Shown here: piece after piece, positions 33,943-47,128 of the stretch
How the letters are laid out: each line of letters opens with the position of its first letter
Position numbering within the stretch: position 1 is the stretch's first letter
Assembly: GCA_030248295.1 (NCBI GenBank)
Contig: JASANH010000770.1
Coordinates: 806,001 to 870,000, forward strand
Direction: 5' to 3'
Source of the DNA: Mesodorylaimus sp. YZB2_4
Lineage: Eukaryota; Nematoda; Enoplea; Dorylaimida; Dorylaimidae
DNA: 64,000 nt
Made by a program: the position numbers and the translations under genes
The notes under the pieces: generated by a model
Seen by the model: the letters and a program-made list of their open reading frames with translations, nothing else
Told to the model about the DNA's origin: nothing
The model's database searches: none

Positions 33943-36900
33943 TTACTCACACGCAAACCCACTCGCCAAAAAACGCATAATGTCGGCCAACGCTAAAATG
34001 CCTGCCAACTTGCCATCAGAATCAACAATAGCCAAACGATGCGCCTCGGCGTGCAGAATGCACTCCACAGCCAATAACAGATTCGTCTTCTTGGAACATG
34101 TTGTCACTTTTTCGCTTGCCTATAGCCACATAATGGATAATAGAAGAGGCATGCTAAAAATAGGTGCAATGTCATCTCACCTCGCATCGTTGCTGTGTTG
34201 CATTGCCTACAGTCATTTTCAATATATCATCAACTGGACCTTTGTGCTCGATTACCAAATTCAATACATCGACCTTGGTCAACATATCGATCACTTGCTC
34301 TTGCTCGTTCACGACGGGCAAAGCTGATAAGCCCTTGTTTAAGAAAAAGGACAAGGCCATGTGCAAAGTGGTTGTCAATGTGACAGTAACCAAGTTCGAC
34401 CATGTGCCAATCGCCAATTCGTCCAGTGTTTTTTCCATGCAGCTGGGCAGCGGCAGCTTCGCCATCTAAAAATAGAAGATTATTCTCGAGTGGGGTAGAA
34501 CGCTTTTTCCAATGTCGAGCCCAAAGGCCCAATAAAAACCCGATTGCTTGTGACATAACTACAGTATGCATACGTACAAAAAGTAAAAAATAATCTTCGG
34601 CTGCTAAACTATGTTTCACTGACTTGGCATGCATATACTCACAATAAGCCAAATCTAGTTTTTCAGAGGACACAAAGTTTACGATGATTAAATGAGTCGT
34701 CAAAAAAATTTGGCGAAACAAGCAAGCTAACTGCTCCAGAATTTGTCAAATACTGTGTAGCTATTGGCTGAGAGACATCTTGTGTCTACTTCTCTTTCAC
34801 CTTATTCTCTCCAACTAGACCCCTCTTCTGTTCCCGTTTTGTCTGAACATCTACAGTAAGTAGATCGAAGAGTTTGAATTGAGTGATTATAAGAATGCTT
34901 TGGTAAAAAAGTTGGACTTTCAAAAACTATTGCATATTGAGATCATGTACAGTACCATACAAGATAATGCAAAACATTGGACATCTTTATCTTTATTAGG
35001 GCGCATATTTATGCGTGAGCTTAAAGAATATATTTTTCTGGCACCGCCTTGCCTACTTGGCTGATATGACTACTATTTGCAAAAAAGATGAACTAGAAAT
35101 AACTTATGTCAGATTGGGATCAAAAACAGAAACAGAATAATCACATGCAGGTTTTCTGTACTGAACATGATGTACAGTACATCGCGTGTAACAGAACCAG
35201 AGCGGTCAGACGAAACTGCACAGGGTATTGGTATGGGATACCTAAAAGAGTGTCTCAAACATATATTTTGACTTACATATTTTTGAAGCCCTTTCAAAAT
35301 ATTTTTCTTGGTTAATAAAAACAAAGGATTTCCCCCATTATCGGGGTCCAGAATAACCAGTCGATGAAGACGTCGATCGCATAACAATTTTGCCGCCTTT
35401 GATACACTGAAAAGCAAGAAATGACATAAGTTTAGCTTTTGTAGACAAGTATTTGCGGGATTGAAATCTATCATTGGGAATGAAATTGATTTAGCCAGAA
35501 AAAACCGCACTCTATCGCCTGATCACCCCCCCACTCAACATCTATATAGCCCAACTTTATGATAACCTTACCGATCGATAGATCAGGTTCTGTTTGATCA
35601 TCGATCGAACAGGTTCTGGTCAACTGTTAATCAATCAGACTCTGTTCAATCATCGATCGATCAGACTCTGTCTAATCATCGATCGATCAGACTCTGTCTA
35701 ATCATCGATCGATCAGACTCTGTCTAATCATCGATCGATCAGACTCTGTCTAATCATCGATCGATCAGACTCTGTCTAATCATCGATCGATCAGACTCTG
35801 TCTAATCATCGATCGATCAGACTCTGTCTAATCATCGATCGATCAGACTCTGTCTAATCATCGATCGATCAGACTCTGTCTAATCATCGATCGATCAGAC
35901 TCTGTCTAATCATCGATCGATCAGACTCTTCTAATCATCGATCGATCAGACTCTGTTCAATGATCGATCGATGAGCTACTAATCAGTCAATTTATCATCA
36001 GTGATTTGAACATCGTTGTCCCGTACTGATCGACCAGTCTTCTCGATCCCTTACCTTTCCTCGGCCAATGCGTATATCATGTGATTGAAACCGAATGGTG
36101 CATGATTGTGAAGGAGACCACTACCAACGGCGGAATGCTTGGGACTGTCACGACGTTGTAAGCCCAGTCGCGAGTGTAACGGTGAAGTGAGCAATTCATC
36201 AAAATCCCTTGGCGCCACTCTTTTGGGCATTTCATCGGCCAATAAAGGCGGTGTCGGGGGTTTTTGTAAATTAATCGATGATGACGGCGAAGAATCGCTT
36301 GAATGTACAGAATTTGGTTCATCGCCAAAATATTCGATCAAAATGCGAATAAGATCCGTGACTGTTAATAAGCCAACGAATAGCTGACGTTGACTGTCCC
36401 AAATCGGGGCTGCTCGGATATTATTTTGTACGAATGCCAAAAACGCTTTTCGAATCTGCAAGAAACGAATAACGTTAATTTTTCCTCAGCCAATTTTTTC
36501 TCAGTCTGTACCTACAGTACCTATTTTTGTACATTTTCACATACCTTCTGTAAATTCCTCTCATTATGCTTTCTATAAACGCTTTATTGTGAACTCCAAG
36601 GCTATTTTGTGCGTCATTAGTAAGTGGGTGTGCACGGGTGCGAGGTAAAAGAATTGTTCTATAATCCTCACGAAAACCTGTTTTATTCAGGCGTGCTGTT
36701 TACAATTGCAGCATTCAGTTCATATTCAGCGATGGTCAAAACAGTTTTCAAACCTTTCACTCACGAGAACGAATTCGCTTGATGCCAGCGCTTTTGAAGC
36801 TTCATATTTTTGCTTAACTGCCACTTACCTACTTTTCCAGTCACATGAGTTTATCGCAAAGTGCTTATTTTCTCGCTCCGATTTACGTATTTGCGCAGGC

Positions 36901-39149
36901 GTTTTATACTCATTGATTTTCATTTCCAGAACTGCTCAGTTTACTGCCTTTCATGTTTTCTAACTTTGAAAAATGCTGATTTCATGTTTGTAAAAGAAAG
37001 TAATATAAACAAGTTATACCGAAAGATTTGAGTCAACGACGACCATTTTAGCCAATGGCGGCATCAAATCGCAACATTTCATGGCCGCCAATATTTGACA
37101 ATAGGCCCATTCGGCTTCTACAAAAACCGGAATCAAGCCAGAATCAGTGGCTGGAAGGTGGGTGTTATAAACATGCTGTCATCGGGCATCGGACTATATA
37201 TAGGCTACGGGAATCAACATCAGCGCACAGTCTGAAAGACTCGACCAGAGAATAGAATAGAATGGAAAAATAAAGTAAAAATAGAATCCGAATTGGAGGT
37301 TAGCCAAATCGATAAGATATAAAAAGCCAACTCGCCCCGGGTGTACTCGCTGGCACGAAATAAGCTCATGGGCAACCCAGGGAACAAGATTCTCATTACT
37401 TATTCTAGCTTGAGGAGACTAACAAAAAAAGTTGCTTTCCCACTTTGACTAGTCTATTTGTGGAATGTGAGAAAAATAGGGCATGTGAGGTTGATTAGCT
37501 GAGACGATGGATCATCGAGTTAGTACCGTAAACATCGCCATCAAAACGCGTAGTTGATGGGATTTTGTCACGACACCTGTTTCAAGCCTGGATTAAGATG
37601 GCGTGAAAAATGCCCTTACCAAGTTTCCCAACCACTTCCGCCGATGAACCGTAATAATCTAGTCCTTTTCGCATAAGGAGATAGCGCTGAAAAAATACAA
37701 ACATAACATTAGAGCCCTTTTGGAAATGTGAGATCCGTGCCATGTTTTGGAGCCAAGATCTGGGCTACGTGCGTATCTCATTTTCCCCCAGGCCGCCTAG
37801 TGTTTATATTTGAAGAGTGCAAGGCTAAACTTGGCTCAGAATTCTTGATCTATTTGCATTAAAAAGCACATCTTCTACAATTTCGAAATAGAGTAGGCAG
37901 CAAGCACGACGGGGTAACATTGGGAAAGAGCCAGTTGGCAAAGCAGTGTAAATAAACATGGAGATAGCCATTTTAAAAACGTGGTGCGAATTTAATAAGC
38001 AGAAGGTTCTGCCTTGTCTTGCATTTTTGAAAAACTTCTTTTTGCAAACTTATTTTGAGACAAAAAATAAATTTTGATTTGTTAACATTGATAAGCAAAT
38101 AAATTTTGTGTTTCTTCTGGGGCAGGTGGTTGCGCAAAGTACATTCTGTTATCAGTGGCTGAAACATTTTTCAGGGTGCTCAAGATAACGTTGGAAAGAG
38201 AAAAAAGCAACTAAAACTGTTTACACTGCAGTTAGATTTTATCACGCATTTAAACCACTGATAAGAATTGCAATTAGGGAGGAAAAGAGCTCGAAAACAC
38301 GGCTTCAGCTAATTTGTATGGCCCCAGCTTACAACCAGACATGCGCAGTCACGACACAGGGATCTAAAAACCTGCAACATGCACACCACTTACCCCAGCC
38401 TCGCTATTGCTCCTTTGCCTGTGATGCGGTTCCGCGGTCAACGCCCCACTGGTCATCGATGTCTGGCGGTAATACAAACAATGTCTGGGCACCGTGGCCG
38501 GTCCGTAAGCACTGATGCCCGTATTTGCAAGTTTCGTGTCCACAAAAAGTGGTTTCCAGAATTGATCATCGCCGCTTGCCCCGGAGTGGAATCCTTCATC
38601 AGCGAGTTCCGTGTACGTGGTTGGGGGCACATCGACGCTGATCCGTCGATGGACACGTGCCCGACTAGAAATCGATGCTGGGATGCCCAGTGCACTTTCT
38701 GTAGTGGCAGCTGATTGATGCCTGGGACGTAGTTTGTCCAATAAATCAGTTAGTGGACTGCCGCATGGCGGATTGTTGCATGGGGCAGTGGTTGTCGGTG
38801 AATGTTTTGTGTGTGTGGTTATGATCGGCTGCTGAGGCCCTGACGGCGCTGATGTCTTTCTTCTGGCTTTTAATTGATTGAAATGTCGTCGAATTGCGCT
38901 TTGTGGTCGATCAATCGGCAGAGAACATCTGCGACCGCCAGACCCATTACTCGTTTCACCTGCGTTCGACATTGGTCGCCTTGTTGTTGGGGATGTCTGA
39001 CGAGCTGACGACGGTTGCGAAAATGGAGAATCTATACCCGATTCTGCAGTGTCCTCAACAATATTCTCGAATTCTTCGTCCACGTCCGACGACATCTCCG
39101 CCGCTTCCAACATGATTGGCAACAATGTGGATAACGGCAGGTCTTTCAT
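33943..39149 (-). CDS. aakg: AMP-activated protein kinase gamma subunit
   Basis: Eight exons: 38394-39149, 37620-37686, 37020-37117, 36055-36455, 35449-35511, 35277-35406, 34181-34465 and 33943-34119. The total is about 658 residues. A 252-residue Ser/Pro-rich N-terminus precedes the core. Hallmarks in order: AEWAYCQILAAMKCCDLMPP; CBS1 (IRKAFLAFVQNNIRAAPIWD, LFVGLLTVTDLIRILIEYF); CBS2 (DRRLHRLVILDPDNG, LFLLTKKNILKGLQKY); CBS3 (LDELAIGTWSNL, GLSALPVVNEQEQVIDMLTK); CBS4 (ILHAEAHRLAIVDSDGKLAG). The four CBS motifs bind AMP/ADP/ATP and make AMPK an energy sensor with the alpha and beta subunits. Exon 5 (PMIDFNPANT) aligns with the family, but its 3' junction lacks GT. The stop at 33943 overlaps a good donor (GTGAGT), so another exon is possible. 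A Ser/Pro-rich insertion of about 80 residues separates CBS1 from CBS2. Confidence 0.95.
35575..35975. repeat. 26-bp minisatellite in AMPK gamma intron
   Basis: About 14 tandem copies of a 26-bp unit containing ATCGATCGATCAGACTCTG. Around ten inner copies are perfect and the edge copies are diverged. Each unit includes the palindrome ATCGATCGAT. The array lies in the intron between exons 36055-36455 and 35449-35511 of the AMPK gamma gene. Confidence 0.95.
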
Positions 39150-42100
39150 GCCGGTACGCGAACTTGTATTTCAAATTGAATTTTCGCATGAAAATATTTT
39201 TTTATTATAAAGGGAGTCTTTTTTGAAAAATCAATAAAAAATAGGGCGATTTTGAAACTGAAACTTGATGTCACAGTTCTGCGACCGTCCAAATTTCTTC
39301 AAACAAATACTTAATCACCACTAGTTTTTCAAGTAGGCTCGACTAAAATCCTGTCACTGAGCCCAATACAAATATTTTTAAATTTGTTGAAAATGTGTGC
39401 TAAAAGGGGCACGTGTTGACATACGTGCCATTGGACCCTCACACCACTCCAACGATCCTCAATCACGAGCACTAGTGAGTCAGTGACCGAGTCTCAGTGC
39501 ACATTCACCACCAAAGTTATAGAAATTCAAGCGAATGCTGCCGGATGTCTTGCCTTGATCCTAAAAACAAGCCGATCCTTTTTGCACGCATTTCCTAGCA
39601 TTGCACGTCTCGCACGCCAAATACTCGATAACTCGTGTATCAGCGAAAACTAAACCCCTCGCAAAACAAGTATTCATATCCTACAGCAAAAATTTCTATG
39701 CTAGAAAATTGCGTCTAATTTTCCTACTTAGACACCGTTTTTCCCAGGGGAAAACCCATTTTACACCCTGATTAGCTCAATCCTCCCACACACTTTCGTC
39801 CAACTCGCAGTTACTAAAAAGCCGCCTTTCAGGCAGAGCCAGTACGAACACTGGAAAAACCCGCATTGCCTACCAAGTCCCATTGATTTTTCTCCAAAAC
39901 CAAGCAAAACATTGGATCGAAGGCCACCGTTAGCTGCTGTACCGCCTCTGGTGACGTATTGGAAACCGTGTTTTCTCCATGACAATGCACACGAGTAGAG
40001 CGACTCGACAGGCTGCGAACTAGTTGAGTATTGGTAAGGGTGGAGAGAAAAGCAAACGCAGCTCTTTTCTAAGGTACTTCGCCTAGTGCCTAGGTACTGC
40101 AGGCCAGTGGCTGTTGATGTCGAACGTAGGTTGCACAGGAAAGTTTGAAGTTCATACTCGTAAAATCGTAACCTGGCCCAGACCTATCTCTGCTTAAACA
40201 CGTGTATCAAATGCCGACTAACGAGTACCTACTACGTCTGGCCGAGGAAAAAACACGTCTGTTTGACATCCCGTCCAGGCTGCTCACAAAGGTCCAGTTC
40301 TCGCTCCCATGTATTGATGGATGCGTGTAGGAATCGTCCACCTCGTTGTAATGACTAGCTTTTGGCGACCTTCCTGTTTTTCGATGTTACCAGAAAAGGT
40401 TGGATATGAGCCAAAAAAGATGGGTGGCGGGGGGTTTCTAGTGGGCTCGGACGAATGTTTGCTGTGACTCTTAAGAATGGCCAAAGAAAGAATGGCAAAC
40501 AATAAAAGTGATAAGTGAGCGAAATGAAACGAGTCCACGAGCACCCTCGACGTTCACTGGGCGGAAAATTACGAATACGACACGGGAAGCCGTGGAATGC
40601 GAACGACGATAGACGAGCTTTCTGGAACGGAAAAAATGACAAATGTAAGCTGAAAGGGGCTTGTCTTAAATTGATTTCTTGGGAATAACAGGGTTGAATA
40701 AAAGGCAGCAAAACTATAGCAGTCAAAACAAGATGGATGCGGGGTGCGGTGAACGGGCTGGCAAGGTGCCTGGCCAGGGGATGGGAAGGACATGGAAACA
40801 CGGTGTTGAATGATGGGCAGCTTAGCAAAGATGAAGCATAGCAACGCAGACGCAGTTAATAAAGGCAATCAGCAGCAAGGTTGGTGGGCAAGCTAATTAG
40901 GCGCGAGCAGGGACACAGCACAGGTCCGCGCCAGGTCGAGCTATACCCCAGCTGCAGTCCTTCGAGAACTGAACGACGCGAAAGCAGGCGTTGCGATGTT
41001 GAAAAATAGCAAACGGATAATAAAGGCTTCAGCCAGCAGCTTATTTCATTTTACAAAGAGCCTGCCTGCACCCGGCAAAAGCACCTAATCCTGCGAGCAG
41101 GATTAAAATTGCAGCTTAACAGAAAATCGGCTGGAAAAACAGACATACTGTATGATCGTTTATTCAGGACGCAAGTACAAACTTGGGCCAATTTTCTCAA
41201 CAATGTAGGGCCCTACGTCACTTCTTTTCTCTGCTATGCTCACGTATTGTACCAGCAAGAGCCGAGTTCCAAGGCGCTGAGGCTACTTGAGCCTAAGAAT
41301 TGTTCATGGCATTTTTGAACACATTATTGATTGGTACCTAATTCACAGGGCTAACTTGAATAGACATATTGTATATTGGTGTGGATTTCCTTGAGACTAA
41401 CAATATGGTAACTCAAAATTTTCTGCATGAGATGACAAGCAAATTTACTGCGCAAAAAATTGGACGGTTTTTCAATATCACAGTTATCTCGGACTTTAAA
41501 ACAATCGAACCATGAAAACCGCAAGGTATGAAGCTCTCGCAAGACTTTTTAAAAGTTTCGCCAGCTTTGCTGCAATCAGCCGCAACACTTTGACGACGAC
41601 TTGAAGGCTGAGTGCGTTTACCATTTTTCGATCGCAGCCATCTTCCGTCTTAGATTGGGATTTTGTGCTACGCTCAAAGATTGCAGGACGAGAATAGGCT
41701 TCCAAATTTTACTAAAAACATAGGGCAACATCTTCTGAAATCGAGAGTTCATTGACGCTGCGCGGTGGTAGTGCTTCGAGTGAGCTTAACCGAAATTCAA
41801 ATTTCCCGCTAAGCAGAAATTCAAATTATTCTACTGGCATACTATGATGCGCCCTGAAGAGCATGGGCTATATAATAAAATGTCATGAGGATGTCGGCCA
41901 AACGCGGTTGGCTTACGAGTACGAGTCACAAATGCCTGCATGAACTGATTGAGAAAGGAATGGCACAGTCAAGGGCGCAGTAAAAGGAAAATTGACAGTT
42001 ACCTCTGGCACTCAGCAAAAATCAATACGGTGAGTAAACTAGTGTTAAAAAGGAACAAGGAACAGGGAGTCCTGGGTTATCCTAATGTAGGAATGACAGT

Positions 42101-43996
42101 CTAGGCTTTCAGAATAATGCTGTTTATTTAGAGCAGAAATTTGTCTCTTACCATACTTATGTTTACTTTGTTGACAAACGCAGGTCTCCTGGACCGAAAC
42201 AAGTTACGCAAGTCAGCTGTATAAGGACAGAAAAGATTAATTAGCTGCTAAATTTGAGCATCTGGATCAGAATACTCCAAGGCTCGAATAGTTGATAACT
42301 TACCTAATCAAAAATATGAAAGCTAAACCCATTTATAACCACTCCGTCGATAGAAAGGAATCAAAGGCAGACTGGGCCATGCAAAAATACTGGACTGGTA
42401 AGTTTAGGAGAACTAGGGTTTTTGTAGCGCCTGCATTGATTCAAGATCGCTAACATTTGAAAAATGTTGGAAAAAACTTCATGACTGCAGCCATAACTTC
42501 AAACTATTTTGTAAAAACGGATATTTCCTCTCCTCACTCGCTGATATTTCTGTCGACTAGCTCCAAACTATTAGCAAAATCTGAGTCATCCATGTTTTCT
42601 CTGGTCTCAAACAAATAACGACAAAATTACTTGTAACACTATTTGTGAGCAGGAAAAAAGAAGCATCAATGCAGAATATTGATCTCATATCATTCATTAC
42701 ACTACAGAAAGGATAAAGAAAGTTGTAATAGCTCGTTGTTTGCACGGTGTATTGGCTCGGAACTTCGGATCGGATCGGATGGTGATTTTTCGGATCGGAT
42801 CAGGGATGGGATCTGATCTGATCCGACCGTGAATCACAGACAACTTCACTCGTCACTACAAGTTTCGATGTCCACCTTTTCAGTTTGACTGATCTCTGAC
42901 TGTGACCAGTTTGACTGATCTGCGCAAAATTACGCAGCATGGGTCATAAAATACATTTTGCGCATCCATTTTTTCGCATTTTATCTTCTTATCGTTTTCA
43001 TTGATATCGCTAACAAAAATGCCTATTGTGTGGGCCTACTACCATTTCAGTGCAGATAGAGAAAGCTTTTTCATAGGAGCACGCCAGACTTGCTTGAAAT
43101 TCTGTTGTTCGATTTCAGTCAGAGCGCACTTTCCACATTCATGGAACGCAATCATATTCTGGAACTTTGACCAGCACAGCTCAAAATTTTATTGGCCTTT
43201 GGAACTTACGGAATAAGTTTACGGCGTGTGCACCGGAATTGGGTGGGTGCGGTGGTAGCCACCTCAAAAACCCTGGTTTAGTATGCTGTTAACAGGGTAA
43301 CAAACTGCGAGGATCAACAGAACGTATGTAAGTGAATGGCACTTAGTATCCACGGCCGCATCTGAGTGATATCATCGACCCCCCCCCCCCCCCCAAACTT
43401 TAGTGTTTCTCGCTGACTTTGAGCAAGGACTGATAAAAAAGGGCGTCTCGCAGTAGATTGTTTCATCAGTAGTATGCACGCATATATTTCCGAATATATA
43501 CGATTTGACTTTCGCAAGTTTGTTAGTACAGACGAAAAATTTCTTGGCCAGCCCATGCACACAGCGTCTACTCATCCACCTTTGTCGGCAGCACCGCACA
43601 TGAAGCGCGCTGTGACCGTCGGGTCTGAGCGACCACCGGGCAAATAACAAAGCTGTTGGCACGATACGATGACATGGTATCACATACATATCGTACACCC
43701 TGCCCTCCTGCATTCGTATTTCTCTGCTCATCGTTCTTCCGTCCTTACTGTCTTTATGAAAAAGTCGTTAATAGCAGATGAATTTACGATGAGTTTATGA
43801 TCACGTGGCTATGTTAGCATTTTCAGGCGATTTCAGTCTGTGCGTACGTTCCTCATTCATGGAATGCTATCAAATTCTAGACTTTTGACTGGTGCAAGCT
43901 CACTAACAATCAGGCCTAATCAAAATTTTATTGCCCCCTGTGTCGTTCCAGGATTTATGGTGTGTCTACCACCAACTTCTAGGATCGGGTCGGTTT
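39150..43996. other. long intergenic region
   Basis: I see no supported gene. The right flank of the AMPK gene (its promoter side) begins at 39150. Around 42766-42834 there is a GGATCGGATC-rich patch ending GATCCGACCGTGA, similar to the ends of the element at 6682. A run of about 16 C lies near 43379. Diverged copies of one segment occur near 43111-43195 and 43829-43935. Confidence 0.4.
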
Positions 43997-44110
43997 GGTG
44001 CTAAAGCCACTGGTTCCCTCAAGCAACTGGGCCACTCAGAAAAAGCCACTGGGCACTCAAAAAAAAGCCACAAAAAGCCGCTAAAGCCACTGGGCCACTC
44101 AAAAACACAG
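43997..44110 (+). repeat. degenerate tandem repeat (AAAGCCACTGGG-type)
   Basis: Imperfect repeats of AAAGCCACTGG and GGGCCACTCAAAAA are tandemly arranged. They create an open frame with repeated GHSKK-like residues, which I regard as repeat-driven. Confidence 0.7.
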
Positions 44111-44519
44111 GTTCAGTCTGCCGTCAAGAAAGGCGAAATGTCGAGGAAAGTCAAAAAAGTGCTCGAATGTAATAAAGGCAGGAAAAGAAAGCTTTTATGG
44201 GTTCAGGAAGTACGGATCAGTCCCGGCATTTCCCATCTGGGTGACTTTTTGTCACGTCAGGTCATTTTGTGTCTTTTCTTGTGAAGTCTTGCTAAGTTTG
44301 GTTTTGCTTTTAAAAAAGATCCTGATAATATGCCAGTCTTATCAAGATCTATGGATCAGGGATCATCTAACGATTCCGCAGCGCAAGGTCCCTGCGCAGG
44401 TTATTCTTGTCGACGCAAGCCCGCACTCGGCCTAATCACAAGTGTGTCACCAAATTCACATCATTCTAGGTATGTCCGCTAACAAGGCGAAGGGGAAGAA
44501 CTCCGCCACCGAGCGGGGT

Positions 44520-46109
44520 GGGAAGCTACCTACCTTATTATCTGGCCGTCTTAGCAATTATGTACAGTGTTAGCAGCGCACCCACGGTAGGCCCGAACGA
44601 GATAATGAGGACACAATGGGAAACTAGATGGTGTTGAGAGGGACAGTCACGTGAATTAGATGTGTTATGTACTCGTACATACGTAAATTTCATCACATAT
44701 CCACCGGACGGCGAGGTCACAAGGGGCACTCCTGCGCTAGAACTTGGTCCAGTTCTTATTCAGTCTGCCCGTCGGTAACGTCCAAACTGGGTAATTTTCG
44801 AGCTAGCGTCGTTCGTTAGCCGAAGGATGTTGGGTCCAGGTGCATTCAGTACGAACAGTTCGAGGGTTAGATTCACTTGTAGCCAACTGGAAGGTGTGTA
44901 GTCCATATAGGTATGTCTACAACATTTTCCCATCCACCCGTATCCTGTTTGGTCTGGTTAATTACGGGGCCTGCGGGTGTATATAACAGAGAAGGAGGCA
45001 CTGTCTGACCATCTTTGGTCTTTTGGTCTGTTTCTTGTCGGCATTCTGAACCATTGTCAAAGCCCAAATGGAAGCCATTTATTGTTACTCCTTCATACTG
45101 CTGCTCGCTGGTTGTGTCAACGGTAACAGTCGCTTGACGGAAGGAAAGTGAGTGAGAGAGACCAAGTTCATAGGTTCACAGTAACAGATTGTAAAGTACC
45201 TTCTTGTAAAAAAATTTTGATGCATCCGAACTGAGCTTCCGCGGCAAGGGTGGAGGCATTCTTTGATGGAACCCCCTAAGAAGCGAGCCAACTCCAAGAC
45301 CCTGCCCATGAAGCGAACTAACCCCAAGACACTCACCAGAAAATTGGAACCCAATCCTACCGTGAAGCGAGTTTCAGTGCCAGACTGACAGAGTCAAACT
45401 TGTGCCCCAGACACACAAATTAGGACACTAACGTAGACAAGCACTGCGAGCAACTTTTGTATGAAATTGCAAGCAAGCAACTTTCAGAATCACAGCGCAA
45501 TGGCCCTGTGGAGTTAGGTCACTGTTATTCAAGTGACTGGTGATACGCTAGTGATTCTAATCTTTGCCGTCCATAATCCCTGGGCATGGCAGGTGAGAGA
45601 GAAATCGTTCACCTCTCCCAACTGGGAAACGTCGATCCCCCAGGGTTGGTGTTTCAGGCGCAGGTGTAGTTGTAAGACTCGCCTCGCTCTGGAGTTTTTA
45701 TCGCGCCGTTCCCTCCCGGGTTTGAGGCCTGGTTACATCGAGCCCTTACCGAACCTAACCATTCTTATCCAAGGTACCCCAATCAAATGAATGATCAAAC
45801 CGACCGATCTAGTGCCATGCATAGTTATTCAATTGTAGGCCAGGCATCGATAACTAAAGTTACCAACAAGTGCCCCTGCTCCATTGGGGGAGACTGCAAG
45901 ACCATGTTGCCATCAGTCTGAAATTTCGGATGCGATTTTGTCGGAGCAAGTAGTCACATTGGTTTGTGGGATGGCTGTCTTGAACACATATGTACAGTAT
46001 GTTAGCCACGCATTTCCAGCAGTATTAGTCATTTCCGACGCCAGCCTCGCAATGTATTCTTGAAACATGACCTACAGCATATAGCAGCAAAAGCACCTCG
46101 CTCTTTCAG
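44520..46109. other. intergenic
   Basis: Apart from the tentative peptide at 45068-45234 I see nothing assignable. Confidence 0.35.
45068..45234 (+). CDS. tentative tiny two-exon secreted peptide
   Basis: Exon 1 (45068-45122) encodes a good signal-peptide-like sequence (MEAIYCYSFILLLAGCVN) and ends at a GT donor in phase 1. A consistent acceptor at 45181 gives exon 2 (45182-45234) with VTDCKVPSCKKILMHPN and a stop. The predicted product has 35 residues. The architecture (signal exon, phase-1 intron of 59 nt, Cys-containing exon) matches the two cysteine-rich genes near 52-54 kb, but the sequence is not clearly related. It could be chance. Confidence 0.22.
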
Positions 46110-46326
46110 GAATATCGCCAATACATTAAGTCAAAGTACTTGGATCGCTATTCCTCAAAATGCTACCAAAATCGAGCCACCAAAAGATGAGAAAAAACGA
46201 AAAGTTGAAGTGATACCAAAGATACCTCGTATCAGCAGTGGGAAAACCAAAGATTGGAAAATCGCTGCTCGAGCTCACAAAGGAATTTTTATCAATTGTT
46301 ATTTTTCTCCCATTCAGTGCGTGTAG
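46110..46326 (+). CDS. possible isolated coding exon, unknown
   Basis: A 71-codon open stretch follows an acceptor (CTCTTTCAG) and ends in TAG. It reads as a basic, lysine-rich segment (KIEPPKDEKKRKVEVIPKIP, then KTKDWKIAARAHKGIF) with plausible codon use. I found no upstream exon and recognise no family. It may be part of a gene whose other exons I missed, or chance. Confidence 0.25.
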
Positions 46327-47128
46327 GTTTAATCTTAGACATGTGAGCGCATGCCATGTGAACATGGTTTTGCGAAATCAACATACAGTATTCGATGAAT
46401 AAAAATCATGTCGAGGGAAAGTCAGCGGCTCGTTTCAGGTTTCAGGCGTAGTTATTCTCTATTCATTCGCGATGGAACTCGCAACAGACACAGGGGTCAT
46501 CTGGCCCATCTAGCACGTTTGTGCAGCGTGTACCTATGCACAGTCATCTGTCGCTGCGCCTAGTGGAGCTAGGATCGAGAATACTCATTAATTAGAGGCT
46601 GTGCACAAGCCAAGGGGATAAGAGAAGTGGGATGGATAAGAAGGAATAGAGAACGGAACAGAAGAAGTGGGGGGGGGCGTCACCTTACAAACATATGTGT
46701 CGCCCTACCTTGCCCTACCATACCAACAACGTGAAGCAACGGTGGGAGGGAGGGCTATAAGGGATAGCACCGAATACATTTTTGGGAAGATTTTCCCAGT
46801 AGCCCCAGAGCTGACAGCAGATGGCAAAACGATGGTTGGTAAGCCCCTTGTGCATGGCCTCCATTTGGAACCAGGCGAAAGCTTTACACGAAGCTAGGGG
46901 TCCAAATTGTATTGTCCTAGTCCATGTCACTCGAGTCGATCCACTCATAAACGCATGAAAATGTTTTTAATTGCAAATATTGCTTCAAAAAATGTACTGG
47001 TTCAGTACCCATACAAATAGAGTGGTGCGACTTTACGGAATAATTGTGATAGCCCGATATATCTTTGGAGTTGTTTGAAACTAAAGTCCTCAACTGGAAA
47101 AAGCATTTTGCCAAAATCCAAACCAGAG

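Noticed and set aside
35575..35975. CRISPR-like array
   Set aside because: The 26-bp units are back to back with no unique spacers, inside a eukaryotic intron. It is a minisatellite.
40355..40868. Minus-strand frames of 99-157 codons
   Set aside because: Hydrophobic, Pro/Ser-rich translations in overlapping frames with no family match; no convincing start or exon chain.
43931..44284. 117-codon Lys/His/Gly frame
   Set aside because: Produced by the AAAGCCACTGGG-type tandem repeat.
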